A stretch of DNA of 64,000 bases from Dicaeum eximium (taxonomy: Eukaryota > Chordata > Aves > Passeriformes > Dicaeidae). Below, in pieces: positions 50,547 to 64,000 of this stretch (position 1 is the stretch's first letter; the number at the start of each line of letters is the position of its first letter). The stretch lies in assembly GCA_013396995.1 (NCBI GenBank), contig VWZP01005794.1, forward strand, positions 2,119,355 to 2,183,354, in the 5' to 3' direction. Under the pieces are notes generated by a model that was given only the letters and a program-made list of their open reading frames with translations, did no database searches and was not told the DNA's origin. Made by a program: the position numbers and the translations under genes.

Positions 50547-50606
50547 GAAAGAGCAGTAAAAGTATAAGCTTTCAGAGAAAGAGCAGTAAAAATATAAGCT
50601 AAAGCC
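50547..50606. repeat. 30-bp tandem duplication
   Basis: GAAAGAGCAGTAAAA(G/A)TATAAGCT occurs twice with period 30 and one main difference. Confidence 0.85.
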
Positions 50607-51994
50607 TGGTTTATGACATCATATTATCAACCATGTTTAATATTTGAGATGGACACAAACTCATCTCTGAGGCCCCCATTGAAAGGATGGGACACAACAG
50701 CCTCGAGCTACAACAAGGAAAATTTCTCATTGAATATAAGATGTAAATTATGAAAAAAATATTGGACTTTTCATTAGTGTTACTCTTCAAGTGGAAATCC
50801 CTTTTAGGAAAATAAAATAACTTGTTACACAATACTACACAGTACTGCACAGTGCTACCCAATTCAAACTTTAAACCAAGGATTGTACAGTTTGCTGGTA
50901 CTGCCACAAGCTGCCAGAAACAACATCTTCTGCTTGAACTACACTGATGTTTTAGGGCCATTGCTTCAAGGCATCCTTCCTGAAAACCTCTGATCATCCT
51001 ATTTTGTTTTCTGAGAGGTGCCAACCCCTCTATTTTAGGCTAATGATATTGGTATTGTTGAGTATTTACACAGTAAACACATGCTTTTTGAGTAAACATT
51101 ACTCTTATAACACTGGGAATTTAGCAGAAAGAAGAGCAGTTGAAAATGCCATGCTGAATGTCATATCAGTCTGACAAGTTTGGTCAGACTATTAACCTAA
51201 GCCACTACAAAAGTCTGAAGAAGAAATCTCTTTGGCAGCTGCCTTGTCAAGAGGCAAATACAGGAAAGTTCATCCATTCATGCTCGGGGGAATAATTGGC
51301 TGCTTAGATTTTTAAAATACTGTTCTTAAAGTAGTAATAGTTATTTTCATGAAAATCTCTTAGGTATTAGTTACAGATATCATGCTGAAAATCTGCTATA
51401 TTTCTCAAGATAACATAAATACTATTAATATGTAGCAAAAATGCAATCAATTGACCTCTCACTTGTTAGAAAGATCTTTAAATAGTATCCTGCAGATAAC
51501 ACCATCCTAGAAGAAGATTAGCCTGAATGAAAGTAAAGTGCAAAATAAAAATGAAGCATTAGAATTCAAGTCTAGCTTGCCAAAAGCAAAACAAGCTAAA
51601 GCATGAAATCAAAATTTTAAAAAAGAGCAGTTAAGATCACTGTTTCAGGAGTGCCTCTCACCATTAAGCAGAGAACAGAAACTAGACACTACTCACACTG
51701 CCATCACTCACAGCCAGTGACGGTGAGGAGAAAAAGAAAAAGAGGAAATTCTTTTCCAGTCATATATTTTGCACAGTTTCTTACTTTCCTGCCATGTTTT
51801 TCTATAGACAAGAATTAGACTGAGTAAATATGATATATGGCAATTAAATCCCACCAAGCAAAACTTTGTTTTATTTTTACTATTGTTTTTACTGCATTTC
51901 TTTATTCTTTTTCCTCTGTAGGCCTTGAACCTAAGATCAACTCAATCTTTTTTTTTTTTTTTAAATCAGCATCCCTCCACTTACTACATACTTA

Positions 51995-52185
51995 ATTTGA
52001 GGTTAGCTCTCCAAAACTGGATACCATGCACCAGGTAAGGTCTTTCCAGTGCTAAAAGGAAATCAAGGTTTCTTTTACATTGCTCCCAGAAGTCTATTTT
52101 CCTGTTCATCCATCCCAGAATGGAGTTTTGTCTTCTTTTATCCTGTGCAAAAATTTGACAGTTGCTGGTATGAAATAAAACCATA
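51995..52185 (-). mobile_element. Probable old CR1 LINE fragment, antisense
   Basis: CTCTCCAAAACTGGATACCA followed by AGGTAAGGTCTTTCCAGTGC resembles the complement of the CR1 section encoding the ORF2 C-terminus. A weaker similarity continues to 52185. It is highly diverged and the borders are uncertain. Confidence 0.5.
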
Positions 52186-52189
52186 AACC

Positions 52190-54515
52190 TAAGATACCTG
52201 TATGTTTTTCTAGAATGCCAACTTTACTCCTTTTGAATTAGTCATTTAGCTGTTGTCAGTTTGTGGGTATTTAATAAAGCATAAAATACAGGTCTTCACA
52301 GGTTTTGGAATCACAGGATATTCTGAAATACTGCACAAGACAGTAGCACCAGAAAAACACTCACACTGCTTAGTTTATTTTCTTCTTGTGTACTGATTTG
52401 ATTTTTTAAATATGTGTTCTAAAAAGCCACATCAAAAAATTCCACAGTTGTTCACTCTTCAAGAAATTAAAATTTCTTATGAGGCTTTAGTTTTTCAGTG
52501 TAGACAGTACTCATTCTGATACACCCCTTTTACATAGTGGTGTAATATTCTCTCTTCAAAAATAGAAAATTACTAATATTTCTTTCGCATGCTGCTAAAA
52601 TCCTGATCTACTTTACAATACAGATAAATTACTTCATGCCATTAACACTTTAATCTGTTCTGAATAACACCCATGAATGCACTCCAGGCAGCAGAGACAC
52701 AAAAATGAGTGGTTTTGCAAAGTAATGGTATAGAATAGATTTCTTTTAAAGTGTGATGTGAATTGAGAGCTCCAACCTAGACTCAGCACTTTCGTAGTAT
52801 GTGAAAAATTCAACATTTCTTCTAACTCTGAAAGTAAAATGTCTGACTATGGTATTCATTCATAGATTCAGCTGTAGTTGCTATTGTGCAGTCTTATTAT
52901 AGACAGTGGTCTCAAAAGGTTCCAAGTTGTTTACTGTAAAACACACTGTTGATACCGCTGGTCCTACTGGAATTTTCTGGGGTTTTTTGTTTGTTTCAAT
53001 TAAAACATTCTTACCTCCAAAATGGAATAGGTTTTGTCTGCCAATTAAGCAATATACTAAGGTTTGTCAAACCTCCACAAGTTTTTGGCATCAATCACTC
53101 CTCTGTACATTTATGCATAATTTTCAGGAAGGTTCTAATTTTCACAATTGATAATGATCTCTTAATTTAGTTTGTCTTGCAGCTCTTTAAAATATGAATG
53201 CTCTGTCTTTGGTTTTTTTTTTTTGTTTTGTTTTGTTTTGTTTGTTTAAGCCTTCACACTATTTTGTGTAGGTGGCTGAGACACTGAGTCTTAATTTATA
53301 ATTAATTTTCAGGCAAGTTATAATTATGGTATTTCTTTTTTCCCCCTTGTGATTTTCTTGAGCTGAATTTCAGAATGTTTCAATTTTATTATTTACATGG
53401 ACTTAAAGCATCTGCTATGATTTGATAACCAGAGCTGATTTCATTTAGAGGTATATTAAGAACAATTAGAGAGTAGCACTTTCACAACTGAAACCTGGTA
53501 TCTTATATCCACTGAAAATAAGCTGTGAATAAATTTAAACTAATCCATACATATTTTTCAAATCAGAATGACCTATTTTTTCAATCAAAATTGAAATAAA
53601 ATGCGACACCCTGGAGTGAAACGTTATGGATTTTCCCATATCTGCAACTAGTTATACTCTATAGCTTTTATATTAAAAAATGCAATAAATGCAAAATACA
53701 GCATTAATCTGTGTTGATGATATACAATCTGTGAGGAAAGATAACGTCTGTCTCTTTAATTTCTAAGAGTGTGAGTAGATTTTCCCATTAGCTCTCCATG
53801 TGTTTGGCGGCACTGTAGATTTCACCTTTGTTACGTACCAGCATCCCCACAATGATGATTTAAAAGAAAATGCAACACCATTTATCGAGCAAAGTGATAA
53901 TGCCTGGCTCTGTTTTGTGTTACTGGCTGTAGCTGCAAATTGGGTCAAAGAACTAGTGTGCTTTTACTGTGAGCCTGTCATTGTCTTCACTTACCATGTG
54001 CAGGTTTGGGTCTCCAAGCAGTTTTGATGTACGTGCACTAGGTATTCCCAGTGCTTCAAGGAGGCATTAGGTTAAAAACCAGCCCGTTAGCTAAACTATC
54101 TCTGAGTCATCCCGTGTGCATGCAGCACTTTTTGTCTCCAGTGAGCTGTGCCCTGTATTTCGTGGAAGCTTTCTGCCCAAGAGACAGACAGAAGCAAAGC
54201 TCCTGACCCTGTGCATAGCAGAGGTGCAGGACTCAGCATCAGCCACTTCTAGTGGCTAATTACTTGTTAATGCAGGAATAGTCTTTTAGTGCCCTCAGTT
54301 TACTGAGTAATTCACAACATATAAACATTTCTATATGCGTAAAGATGCAGAGTTTCCTAAAGAATTTTTAGGTTAAACACAAACTCACCTAAATAGCATA
54401 AATAAGCTTGGACTGCATCTATGACTTAAATTACTTTTAGAAATAGCTTTTAGTTCCTTTAAATCAAAATGCTTTACATATAAATATGTAGCAGCTCAAA
54501 TAAGGGTATTCTACC
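52190..54515. other. Plain intronic DNA with a T-rich tract
   Basis: No gene was found. A T/G-rich simple repeat (poly-T then TTTTG units) lies at about 53209-53248. The part around 53760-54040 is complex, non-repetitive sequence that keeps several CpG sites. Confidence 0.5.
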
Positions 54516-54518
54516 CCT

Positions 54519-55057
54519 TTATTCTGCTCAGGTGAGACCCCACCTACAGTGCTGCATCCAGCCCTGGCATCCCCAGCACAGGAAGGACAGGGACCTGTTG
54601 GAGTGAGTCCAGAGGGTCACTGAGCCACTAAGATGAATAGAGGGATGGAGCATCTCTCCAGGCTGAGGGAATTGGGATTGTTCAGCCTGGAAGAGACAAG
54701 GCTTTGGGATGACCTAATTGGAGTTTTCAAGCACCTGAAGGAATCCTACAAGAAAGATGGAGAGGGACTTCTTAAGGAGCATGTAGTAATAGCAACAAGG
54801 GGAATGTTGTAAAACTGAGGGTAGGTTTAGATTAGATATTAGGAAGAAGTCCTTTATGATGAGGGTAGTGAGGCACTGGTACAGGTGACCCGGAGTAGTT
54901 GTGGATGTCCCATCCCAGGAAGTGTTCAAGGGCAGGCTGGAGGGGCTCTGAGCAACATAGTCTAGTGAAAGGTGTTTCTACCCATGCTAGGGGAGTGGGA
55001 ACTGGGTGATCTTTAAGGTCCCTTCCAACCCAAAACATTTTGTGATTCTATTCTATG
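54519..55057 (+). mobile_element. CR1 LINE 3' fragment, sense
   Basis: The fragment starts with the CR1 block TCTGCTCAGGTGAGACCCCA and CAGTGCTGCATCCAGC. It passes through GAATTGGGATTGTTCAGCCT and TTTAGATTAGATATTAGGAA, and ends TCTTTAAGGTCCCTTCCAAC, CCAAAACATTTTGTGATTCT. It is the best-preserved CR1 copy in the window (about 540 bp) and carries no intact frame. Confidence 0.95.
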
Positions 55058-58000
55058 GTTATATATATATAAAGCATTTACTGATAGGTTTGTACAAAGT
55101 AAGTCCTAAAATATTAACTGGCAGTATTTTTTCTTTGCAAATACAATTTCTAAAAAATCATTCTGGTTTAGAACATTCAGCTGCTGGGACACACACATTA
55201 GAGACAGAGGTACTGATTTTCTAGCTTTGAAGGACCTGGTTTTGTTGTCTGATCCCTAAGGCCAAATTCAACTGCATTCAGCATCTAAGGTTCTATGCGT
55301 GCAGAGTTAAATGCCTCAAACCTGAGGATGACAGTAAACAATGACATAAATTAATCATCCTGGAAAGGTTGATGGTGCCCTAAATAAACTTACTGCAGAC
55401 TGGTACAGCTCTCTACTAAGGATTCACTTTCCAAAACCACCTCATATCCTAGGATCCCTGCAATTTATTGTGATAAGAATGGGTACGTTTCTGTCACTCC
55501 AGAAGGATTTCCTTTCCATTTCAGAAACTAAATTAGATGCCAACATGTCCTGTAGAGAATATCTTCTCTAACAACCTAGGGATGTACTAAATAACTCAAA
55601 GCATTAATATTGGTGAGACTTGTTCTTCTCTTTCTTTTAACTTTGGTGTCTTAAAGCCAGTTTTTAATGTTTCTTATCTGAGAACCTCATCAACAAAGTT
55701 CTGACCTAGTCAGAAATATGTTTTCTTGCTTCCAGATAAGCTGTGCCACTGCTCAGAATGGAAGTGAAGATGCAGGGTTTTTTTATGCCAGTAACAACTG
55801 GAGCAAGCCAGCTAGATGAAGGGACTATGGCTTCCATCCTTTTCTCCTAACAAATCATATCAACATTATACAGCTACTATTTCATTTAGAATTCATTAAC
55901 ATTGCTCAACACAGGAACCCAGAAATCCCCACTCCCTGTAAGTATTACACAGAATTAGCCAGAAAATCACTGCCCATCTTTTCTGCAATAACCCTTAGGC
56001 TAGTACCCCATCTGGCAGTGAGTCCCTTACATTTACTGCTTGAAGAATTTCTCCTGTAAATTTTTATATGAAAAGAAATTGGATGAAAAAAAATTTGTAC
56101 AAATCCACAGAAATCCTGACATAAGGGTGAGAGCCCCAGATTTCCAGTTCACAGAGTTTATTGCCAAGGACTGTTTAGCTCAGTAAAAACTGTTTCATTT
56201 ACAAAGGGCTGTAGACCTATGAAAACTTCATTCCTTGCTGAGTAATGATAAAGCTTCAACATAAAATGAGGGGAGATGGATTCCTACATATTTTCTAGGG
56301 AAAAGTAAGCAACTGAAAAACCAAGAGAGCATTCCTGTGGGTCTAAACTCAGGTTAAGATGATCACCCTCTGAAGGCTTTCACAAGAAAATTACTCACTC
56401 CCATTGGCAGTAAATAGAATTAGGCTCTCAATTTAGGAAGACAGCATCTCATAGTATAAGAAGATTAGACCAGCTTATGTGGGCTAAATTGAAACATAGC
56501 TGTCTGACAAATTTTCAGGTCAGACAAGAAGATTGAAATTTTGTTTGTTGGGTTTAGGCAGCAGTTGGGTAGGCATTTTGGAAACTTTGCTACTGAAGGT
56601 TAGGCTAAAACTTCTAGGCATCTACAGTCCTACAGCATGGACCTGAGTCTACTACACAACTGCATGTTCTTAAGTCTTACTCAGATAGAAAAGATGACAC
56701 AGTCTGTAGTAAACCAATGTTGAAAATCTGCTGCAGCCTGTTTTTTTTTTTTTTTTGGTTCACTAAGTTTGAATTAGAACATTAAATTCTTAGACATATT
56801 TTAAAGTCTGAGATGTATTGCAGATTTATAGATAAGCTTTCTTAGCAATTCTCAAAGCTCTGTGCATTGTAAGAAGTTCCAATGGAATACCTGAGAAGTT
56901 AATATGAATGCCTGGCTCACACTTTTTTAGAAAGGTCTATGCATTGCAGCAATGCAATTTGATGCATTGCAGCAACAATGTAACTGATTCCTCTGGTAAG
57001 AGATGGTTAAATTTAATTTACTATTTAAAGGAGAAAGAGGGAATTTCTATGAAGTCACTTCTATCTCAGTCACTGGAAGATGTCTTCTAGGAGAGTTGAT
57101 AGCATTCAGTGTCAAAACTGTCTCTCTCCTGTGACGCATTGATGGTAGCTAGTTAGTGTAAGGATGTAAGTTTGCACCTTTTGTCACCAAGATTTGTATG
57201 TACAGCAAAAAACATTCACAATTACTGAAAACATGTTAAGCACATTGTAGAATTAAAAACTAAACAGCACCAATCAGATTAAAATAGTTATCATCATATT
57301 ATTATCCCCAAAACATTGCAACACCAGATTCAGTGAAAATTAAAAATGCAAAGTAATGACAAGCAAAACACTTTGGGCTTCTAAATACTGCCCATTATTT
57401 TCTGACCATGCTTCAGTGAATGAAATTAAAGAGTTCAAAAGCATAATAGGAGAGTTCATTTTACATCTTTCAATAAGGTTTAGTTTTCCTACTAGCTTTC
57501 CATTGAAGCTATTTTATTGTCACAGCAGAACTAGATACAGCATGAAACTACACATTGAAGAAATCTTGATTTTAAATAGATTTGAAGCTTTAATGTAACC
57601 TAGATTGTGTTAGATTTATTCAAATGTTGTTAGCTAGGAAATATGTGTTACTGTTATACAGATTTTGGCTATAGTAGGCTTCTTTTTAACTAGCCTTAAC
57701 AGAAACTTGAATTAAAGTAATTATTGGTTTAAGTGAAAATATGCAGATTAAAATAAGTCTTATTGATTGTTTTGGTTACTGTGGATTAAGCAGTTTTTGA
57801 CTGTTGGTGTGGAAGACAAAATGCTCCTTGATTTCAATATATTTGATATAGAGGATGTACTTCATAACAGATTATTTCTAAAGCAAAAAATGGCAGTCAA
57901 AAATATGTCAGTGATAAGACCATTTCCTCAAAAACCATACATTTTATATAATCTTCAAAAATCTTTAATTTGTCCAAAATTGAACGTGTTTTTTCTTATC

Positions 58001-59285
58001 CCTGACATTTATAAAGGAATTGAATTCGGATCTAGCTTCCATGCTTCATTGCCTCTTGGTTGTCTATTAATTGTCCTGATTATTTAACAGAGGACACTGT
58101 CTGGAGCATGCTGGAATGCTCTAAAATCACACAACCATTGGGAAAGCAGTCTAAAGATACTTGAATCAAAGGTATGTCAATCAGTATCAAAAAAAGTATC
58201 TCTGTAAACAGCTCTCTACAAAAGTTCTTTCAATTAATTAAATTTCAATAAATTATCCATGCTCCATGTAACGAGAACATCCAGCTTATACCAATACTGA
58301 ATTCCACAGTGAAGGAAATAACCCACTTTGGTTTTGAATAAGGACTAAATCTTGTTCCTTTGCACAGTCAAGCGACTGGTTAGAGAAAACAACACAACCC
58401 ACCTGGCATATCTATACTGGTTCACTTGTTTTACAATAATTCCTGGAAGCAGGTTTTGCATGGACATATGTACACAAGGAGATCAAGTGTAACAGATATT
58501 ATACAGGAAATCCCACATGTGCTCTGACATGTGGCAAAGTGCATGAGAGGCATCTTGAATTCTTGCATCTCCTGCTGGGAATATGAATTTTGGAACAATC
58601 CAACCACTTCTGAATTCAGTTTCTGATGTGTGTGGGGTACTTTCCAAGAGACATATTAAGGCCAAAGTCGCAGATGTATTTGTACTAATTGACGAAGCAC
58701 TCTGTGATTAGCTGCTGTTGGCCTAGAGATTTGGGATGTCCAGTTTCCACACAGATTTAAGTCACCTGAAAATCCTGGTCCTATGCCATGTTGTAGAAGG
58801 GGTCTAGTTGTGCTGTCTGCAGCCAAAGACCAAAGTGAGTGCCAACCCCCAGCACCCTCAAGTGGGTTCACTTTTTCGACATCTTTTCCTGGCTGTGTAT
58901 ATAGTTCTCTTAGAAGAAGAATCTCTGTGGATTCCACTTCAGCGAAGGGAACATTTTTCCAGATCTCCAGTACTTATGAAAATTTTGGATATTTATGTAT
59001 ATTTATTTGGGTATTTATATGTATTATGCAGTAAATTATCAATGTAATAGAGTTTTTGAGAAGACACTATGCACAAAGGTGTAAATGCATTGCTGGCACT
59101 TAATGTAGAGGCTTTTATGCCTTGGAGGATACATGCTGCACTAGGGCACGTGGCTCCTGGATTCCAGTGGATCTGAGGGTATACACTGGAAAGTGCTGAG
59201 GCCTTCTCCCTCACCATTTTTAAACAGCTAAAATATACAATAAAGGCCAGACAGTTTACAGCATCCACAAGCAGTACTCATCTTA
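55058..59285. other. Plain intronic DNA
   Basis: No coding region or clear transposon was seen. A T16 run lies near 56741-56757. A 14-bp direct repeat (ATGCATTGCAGCAA) occurs at 56939 and 56962. Confidence 0.55.
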
Positions 59286-59289
59286 TAAT

Positions 59290-59830
59290 GAAATATTTTT
59301 GTCAAGGAGCAGCAAAGGTCAGCCTGTTTGGACAATTGACCATCTGGGAGGAATGTGTGACCCCAGAAGTGTCAGAGCTCACTGGTGGGAAGCAATCCTG
59401 CAGGGACTCAGCACTGTGAGCAGAGTTTGGGGCTGGTCCACTGGCTCCCTCAACAGCAAGCAATGGACCTGGCCCAGGCACTCTGGCCAGGAGCAACACA
59501 GATGGGACAAAGACAGGGATGAACACGAGGCTACAGCATGTACCCAAAGTCCATCAGGGAGTCAGCAACAGAGACAGGAGACAAGCTGCCGCTTCTCAAA
59601 AAGGTCTATCCAGGAGAAACTTCCAACAGCACAAACCTTAGGCCCACCAAGAGACAGGGCGGAGAAAGGGCTGGAGATCTGCACACCTAGAAGGTAGGAA
59701 CTGATGGCTCCAATATGAGGGAAATGGGGCTTCTGCACCCATGGCTGTGCTGGGAGGAAGCCCCAGATGAAGCTGGACAGAGATGTTGAGGCTGACTGTG
59801 CCCTCAGAGCCCTGACAAACTTGTAATTAG
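59290..59830. other. Unclassified GC-richer segment
   Basis: About 540 bp are distinctly richer in G and C than the flanks. A plus-strand frame of 132 codons (59299-59697) begins MSRSSKGQPVW and is rich in Ser, Gln and Arg. It shows no domain, signal peptide or splice context that I recognise. The composition suggests an old retroelement part rather than a gene. Confidence 0.35.
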
Positions 59831-62800
59831 TCTTAACAATCTAAAAAGAAGTTAAAATGAGATGTCAAATAACTGATACATAAATTGTTCAAACACAATG
59901 ATTAAACTGTTCTGATCCTACTTTACTCACTTATTGTTTATTGATGCACCAAAAAAAGGCCCATTACAGTATGTTTTTCAAAACAGTCATTAAACAGCAG
60001 ATGAAATTATACTGGTGACTCCACTGATTATTTAATTTTGCAGGTATTCAGGATAGGAAAATTAGTTGCATGAGAGGCCTAGCTAATTAGGAGTTTTGCT
60101 ATCTGGCATAACCAATCTACATATATAGACCTTTTACTTAGAAGAAGCTATAATTGATTGGATAATTGAACACAGCACATGATAACTTACTTAGCAGGAA
60201 TGTATAGACAAGTGCCAGCACTGATTTTGAGAAGTTGCCAATGCGATTAAGTTGTAGTAATAATAATGTAAACATTTATATATTATTGATGTAGAATAGA
60301 AATAATATATACAGAAGTGATTTGCACAGTCAATAAGAATTTTTAAAAATCCCATTTCTGTAGCATCAATGAAGGAAGAAGTGCTTGGAAAGTGGATATA
60401 TAAAGAAAGCAGTATTTTTAAAGTCTGATAAACAGTTTTTCTGGAGCTTCCTGGCTAGAAAACACAGGTTAAACAGGTTTTGTCCTGCTGCTCTATGCCC
60501 ATATGCCTGTGCTGGAAAAAACTGCATTAATTTAACAATTAGGAAACAGAAGCCTGAGCTTCTGTTGAATGATACATGACAAGTAAAACAATAAACCTGC
60601 AAAACCTGTTTATTCTATCCTATCTAATAAGAATTGACAATGCCCTTACCTATGGCTTATTTCAGTATCATCATATACTTCTCTACAGGAAAGCTATACC
60701 TGGGCCAGAAAAATATTTTAAAGGAATTATTTACTTTGGCTTCATGGGCTTGTCCAACAATAGACATGAGACATGAATACGTAAATCCTAAAAAGAACAC
60801 TAGTCCACACCTTCTCTGTTGATTTTATCGCATTGGTTTTTGCTTCTTTTCCTTTTCCACTGAATATTGTGCTGTCACTAAGATGTTGTTAGCTATTTGG
60901 GAAATTTGACAAGCCAAGAATGTAACATAAACATTATCAGCAAGATAAACAGATATATTTGTTTCCCAAAATCTGCTACTCTCAATGAGGATTTACTGAA
61001 GAGGAATGGTTATAAATCTGTGAACATTTTAGGAAAATAATGACATCATGACCTAGCATATATGAATACATATTTGTCAGGCAGAAATGAGAAATCAGGC
61101 TAATATATAAGAAAAAGAAAGAAATTAGTACAATATATTTAAGTTGGTTTCCTAAGAAAATTAAGCACATATAAATAATACTTGTTCTGTCTGTCTACTG
61201 GAATATTCAGATGTATCAGCTAAATCTGATAGCCAAATTTGATAAAGTATGGGAGGAAGAAGTTATCAAGTTCCTACAAATGTCTTGAAAATAATTTTGT
61301 TTATTTTATTTCCCTTTATATTTTCCTTGTAAAAATCCTCCAGATTTTAGTTTATATCTGCATTAGCTGTAAGAAATGTCCCTGACGTGGAACAGTTGCT
61401 GACTGGGAATATTCTGAAGGAAAAGAGAGATTAAAGCAGGATTCAGTTCAAGGTTAAAATACCCAAAATACGGTCTGAATGTAGGTTAGTACAGAGCAGG
61501 CAGTGTTTGTGTTAGGGAAGCAGAAGAGGGATTCCATTCAGCCCAACAGAATGTGTGACTGGTCACTGGGCTGATGCTGAGCAAACTGTGGTGAATATTT
61601 GTGACAAAGAACCCAGGGATTCCCACTATTCAAAGCACATTTTAGAACTTTTAAAAACTTGTACTGAAAAATTATGATAATTTTATCACACCCTTCTGTG
61701 CAAAAATTTCATGGTCTGATGATAAGAAAAGGAAGTGCAAGGGCACAAAACTTGTAATTAGAATTATGCATCATTCGAGAATACATTTCGTAAAACAAGT
61801 TATGTACTTACAAAGAGTTAACAAGCCCTCCTTGACACATATGGTATTTCATAGCCTCAACAATGAAATGCAGTAGCATTCATAATAATTCTTTTAAAAA
61901 AAGAAGTTTAGACACTGTCCTGCCTGAGTGACTAGAGGCTACAGCCAAGCTTACTTCAAACAGCTCAGATTTTTGAATCTTAGATTAATTTTTCAAGCCA
62001 GACACCATAATTAGAATCTCCTTAATGCCCTTCATTAGTATAAAAGTCACAACATCTTGTTATAGACTAGCTTTTTTATGCAATTGCCCAAAACTATTAT
62101 AAAAAGTCCTCTAGGAATTGGTTCTGTTTTATCTGTGGTAATGAGTCTTCTGTACTGTCTACATTTTCACACAGCAGTTAGGAAGCTTTACTGTGTGACT
62201 TCTGTTTCCCTTGGGCTCTATTTCAACTTATAACAGCACATGGGAATGAGAAAGTTTTCAAGGTAACAGATTCTGTTAACCTCAATGATATGAAAGTTTA
62301 GAGAAGGATTCCACTGGCCAAAGAATTCTTGCATTTAGCTTTTATGTTTTTTCTAATTTTTAACTAGGGTAGCAAAACTTAATTAGTTCCAAAAGTAGAA
62401 AAAGAAAGACACATAAAGACACTAAGATAAATAACTGAAAATACAGTTCATGTTTCTTTCTACCTGTGCAATTTTGTTTATAAAATGTACACTTCACAGA
62501 TATACTTGTATCTACTATAATGCACACTGTGTTAAATACAAAGAATATTATTCTTTTGGTGATTAACACATAAGCAGTATTTGTTTACTCTGACACCACA
62601 GTTTCAGTCTCACTTCAATTATCTTGCAAATGAGCAGTTAAAAGAAGCAAGTTTGAGAGAATATTGTCCTCTAATGAATAAAATGCTGCAAAGTCATCTG
62701 GAAAACATGCAGGCAGTGCATTTACAGCAGCTATAACCATGGTCAGTATACACTTTAAGGCAGAACTGAGCTGTAAGTCAAAAAAATACATATAATAAAC

Positions 62801-64000
62801 ACTCTAAACAATTATTCCAGGATTTTTTCCTAAATAATAATAAAAACAATAATCATAATGCACCATTCTAGAGTGTTAAGATAGGCACATTTTATTCTGG
62901 TGAATTTTTCCAGAGAAAGTATTCCAAAAACAGGGCACCAGATAAAATTTCTCTTAACCCGCTATCTTTAATCCTCACAATTCTGTTGTAAAAAGCTGCT
63001 GCTCTTCAAAGTGTCATGCAAACCAAAGGTGCCCTACAGGGCAGTTAATGGGAGCAGTTGCTTTCTGGTTTTAAAAATCACACTTCATCAAACTGGGATT
63101 ATTATGGGTTTGAGGATTGTCAGTAAACAGGACCTATAAAAATGGAAGCAGAGCACTAAGTGCACCCTGCACTTGAGGCTACTTAAGGATGATGTAAGCC
63201 CTTGAAACAAAATGGATAGAGGTTAAGTCTTTGAAATTTTTAGGATGTCTTCATAGACTAATTTCAATTGAGTTTGTTATATTGACAGAACTAGGGACCC
63301 CCCACCAGCATAAAGCAAAGCAACCACCTTCATCACAACTTGTAAACAAAAAAAAATATTTTTGTGTGTGTGCTCATTTTGCATGAAAAACCAGGGGCAA
63401 TCTGTCCACTTAGAAAAACTGAATTCACACAAATTTCAGGTCCCCAGAAATTCTTTATCCAAATGGTTCACAGCATTACTTCATAGTACTTCATGGTATT
63501 GCTGCTTTTTTTAGGATTAGGTAACAAGAAATATTTTAAAAATCTATGTATTTTCATCAACTACTTCACAAATGTGGGGACAATAATAAAACCACAGAAA
63601 GAAACCTTTCAAAAAGAAGGGGAACATGAGCTCTGTATGAATGACAGAGCAACACAAAAATAACTCAGAGCAGCTTTGCAGAGGGTACAAACAGGGGAAA
63701 TGGTAGCTGAAACCTTATGGGATCTTACACATGAGCACCCTCACAAAGAATTAGAGTTCCACAGCAAAATCCTCTTCATTGTCTTTTAGGGGAAACCAAA
63801 GGGGTTTATGGCAAAGACATATACATATAACTCATGTTTCTACAGAGAAAAAAAATCAAAACATTAAATTGGGAGTTTAAGATGAAGAAATCATGCTTAC
63901 TTATTACCTAAAACATCCCACGGGAGAGCATTGATTTTAATATATTTTGCAATTTAAATATAATTAGCATGATATTAGCAATTCCAACAACAAACACCTA
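59831..64000. other. Plain intronic DNA to the window end
   Basis: No gene, RNA gene or recognisable transposon was seen. Only short A- or T-runs and a (TG)n stub near 63363 are present. Confidence 0.55.

Larger units (their letters stand above)
35440..64000 (-). other. CSMD1: CSMD1 intron, upstream of the exon (partial)
   Basis: This is the intron that precedes the recognised exon in transcription. It ends with the acceptor CAG at 35440-35442 and continues beyond the right edge. The exon for the first half of CUB1 was not seen. The interval holds an LTR cluster at 37.8-42.7 kb, CR1 fragments and low-complexity DNA, annotated separately. The call follows from the exon identity and from the known large introns of CSMD1. 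Confidence 0.8.

Noticed and set aside
52308..52335. Start of an antisense CR1 (AATCACAGGATATTCTGAAA)
   Set aside because: Only about 20 bp resemble the CR1 end and the similarity does not continue.
1..64000. CRISPR arrays, tRNA or rRNA genes, prokaryotic operons
   Set aside because: No regularly spaced repeats, no tRNA A/B boxes with a cloverleaf and no dense coding. The content is that of a vertebrate intron.

Overview
The window looks like intronic DNA from a bird nuclear genome. The evidence is an AT-rich background, several CR1-type LINE fragments carrying the typical avian CR1 3' end, and LTR relics of avian endogenous-retrovirus type. There is no sign of bacterial, plasmid, phage or CRISPR content. 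Long open reading frames are short and look like chance or repeat-derived frames.

I recognise one real protein-coding element: a single 113-nt exon on the minus strand (35327-35439). It has good splice sites and encodes the C-terminal part of the first CUB domain of CSMD1 (CUB and Sushi multiple domains 1). CSMD1 is known for very large introns, so nearly the whole window is read as two of its introns. The part above 35439 is the intron upstream in transcription; the part below 35327 is the intron downstream.

Layout: 1-9.8 kb is plain intron with one small minisatellite. 9.87-11.3 kb holds an antisense CR1 followed by a sense CR1. 11.3-19.98 kb is plain intron with short A-rich repeats. 19.98-21.57 kb is a sense CR1 (reverse-transcriptase relic) interrupted by an antisense CR1 and carrying a perfect 20-bp hairpin. 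24.6-29.0 kb is a near-identical 2.2-kb tandem duplication joined by a single N, almost certainly an assembly artefact around a poly-T/poly-G run. 30-31.5 kb has a CR1 tail and A/C-rich low-complexity DNA. The CSMD1 exon lies at 35.3 kb. 37.8-42.7 kb is a cluster of LTR relics. It contains an inverted pair of related LTRs, a CpG-rich exon-like segment of unknown origin, and a clean solo LTR with a 5-bp target-site duplication. 43.5-64 kb is mostly plain intron with two sense CR1 tails (44.4 and 54.5 kb), one probable old antisense CR1 (52 kb), A/C-rich repeats, two perfect hairpins and one unclassified GC-richer segment (59.3 kb).

I found no new multi-gene system. The observations most worth checking are the false duplication, the two long perfect hairpins that look like template-switch mutations, the CpG-rich exon-like segment next to an LTR, and a Trp-to-Cys difference in the CSMD1 exon.
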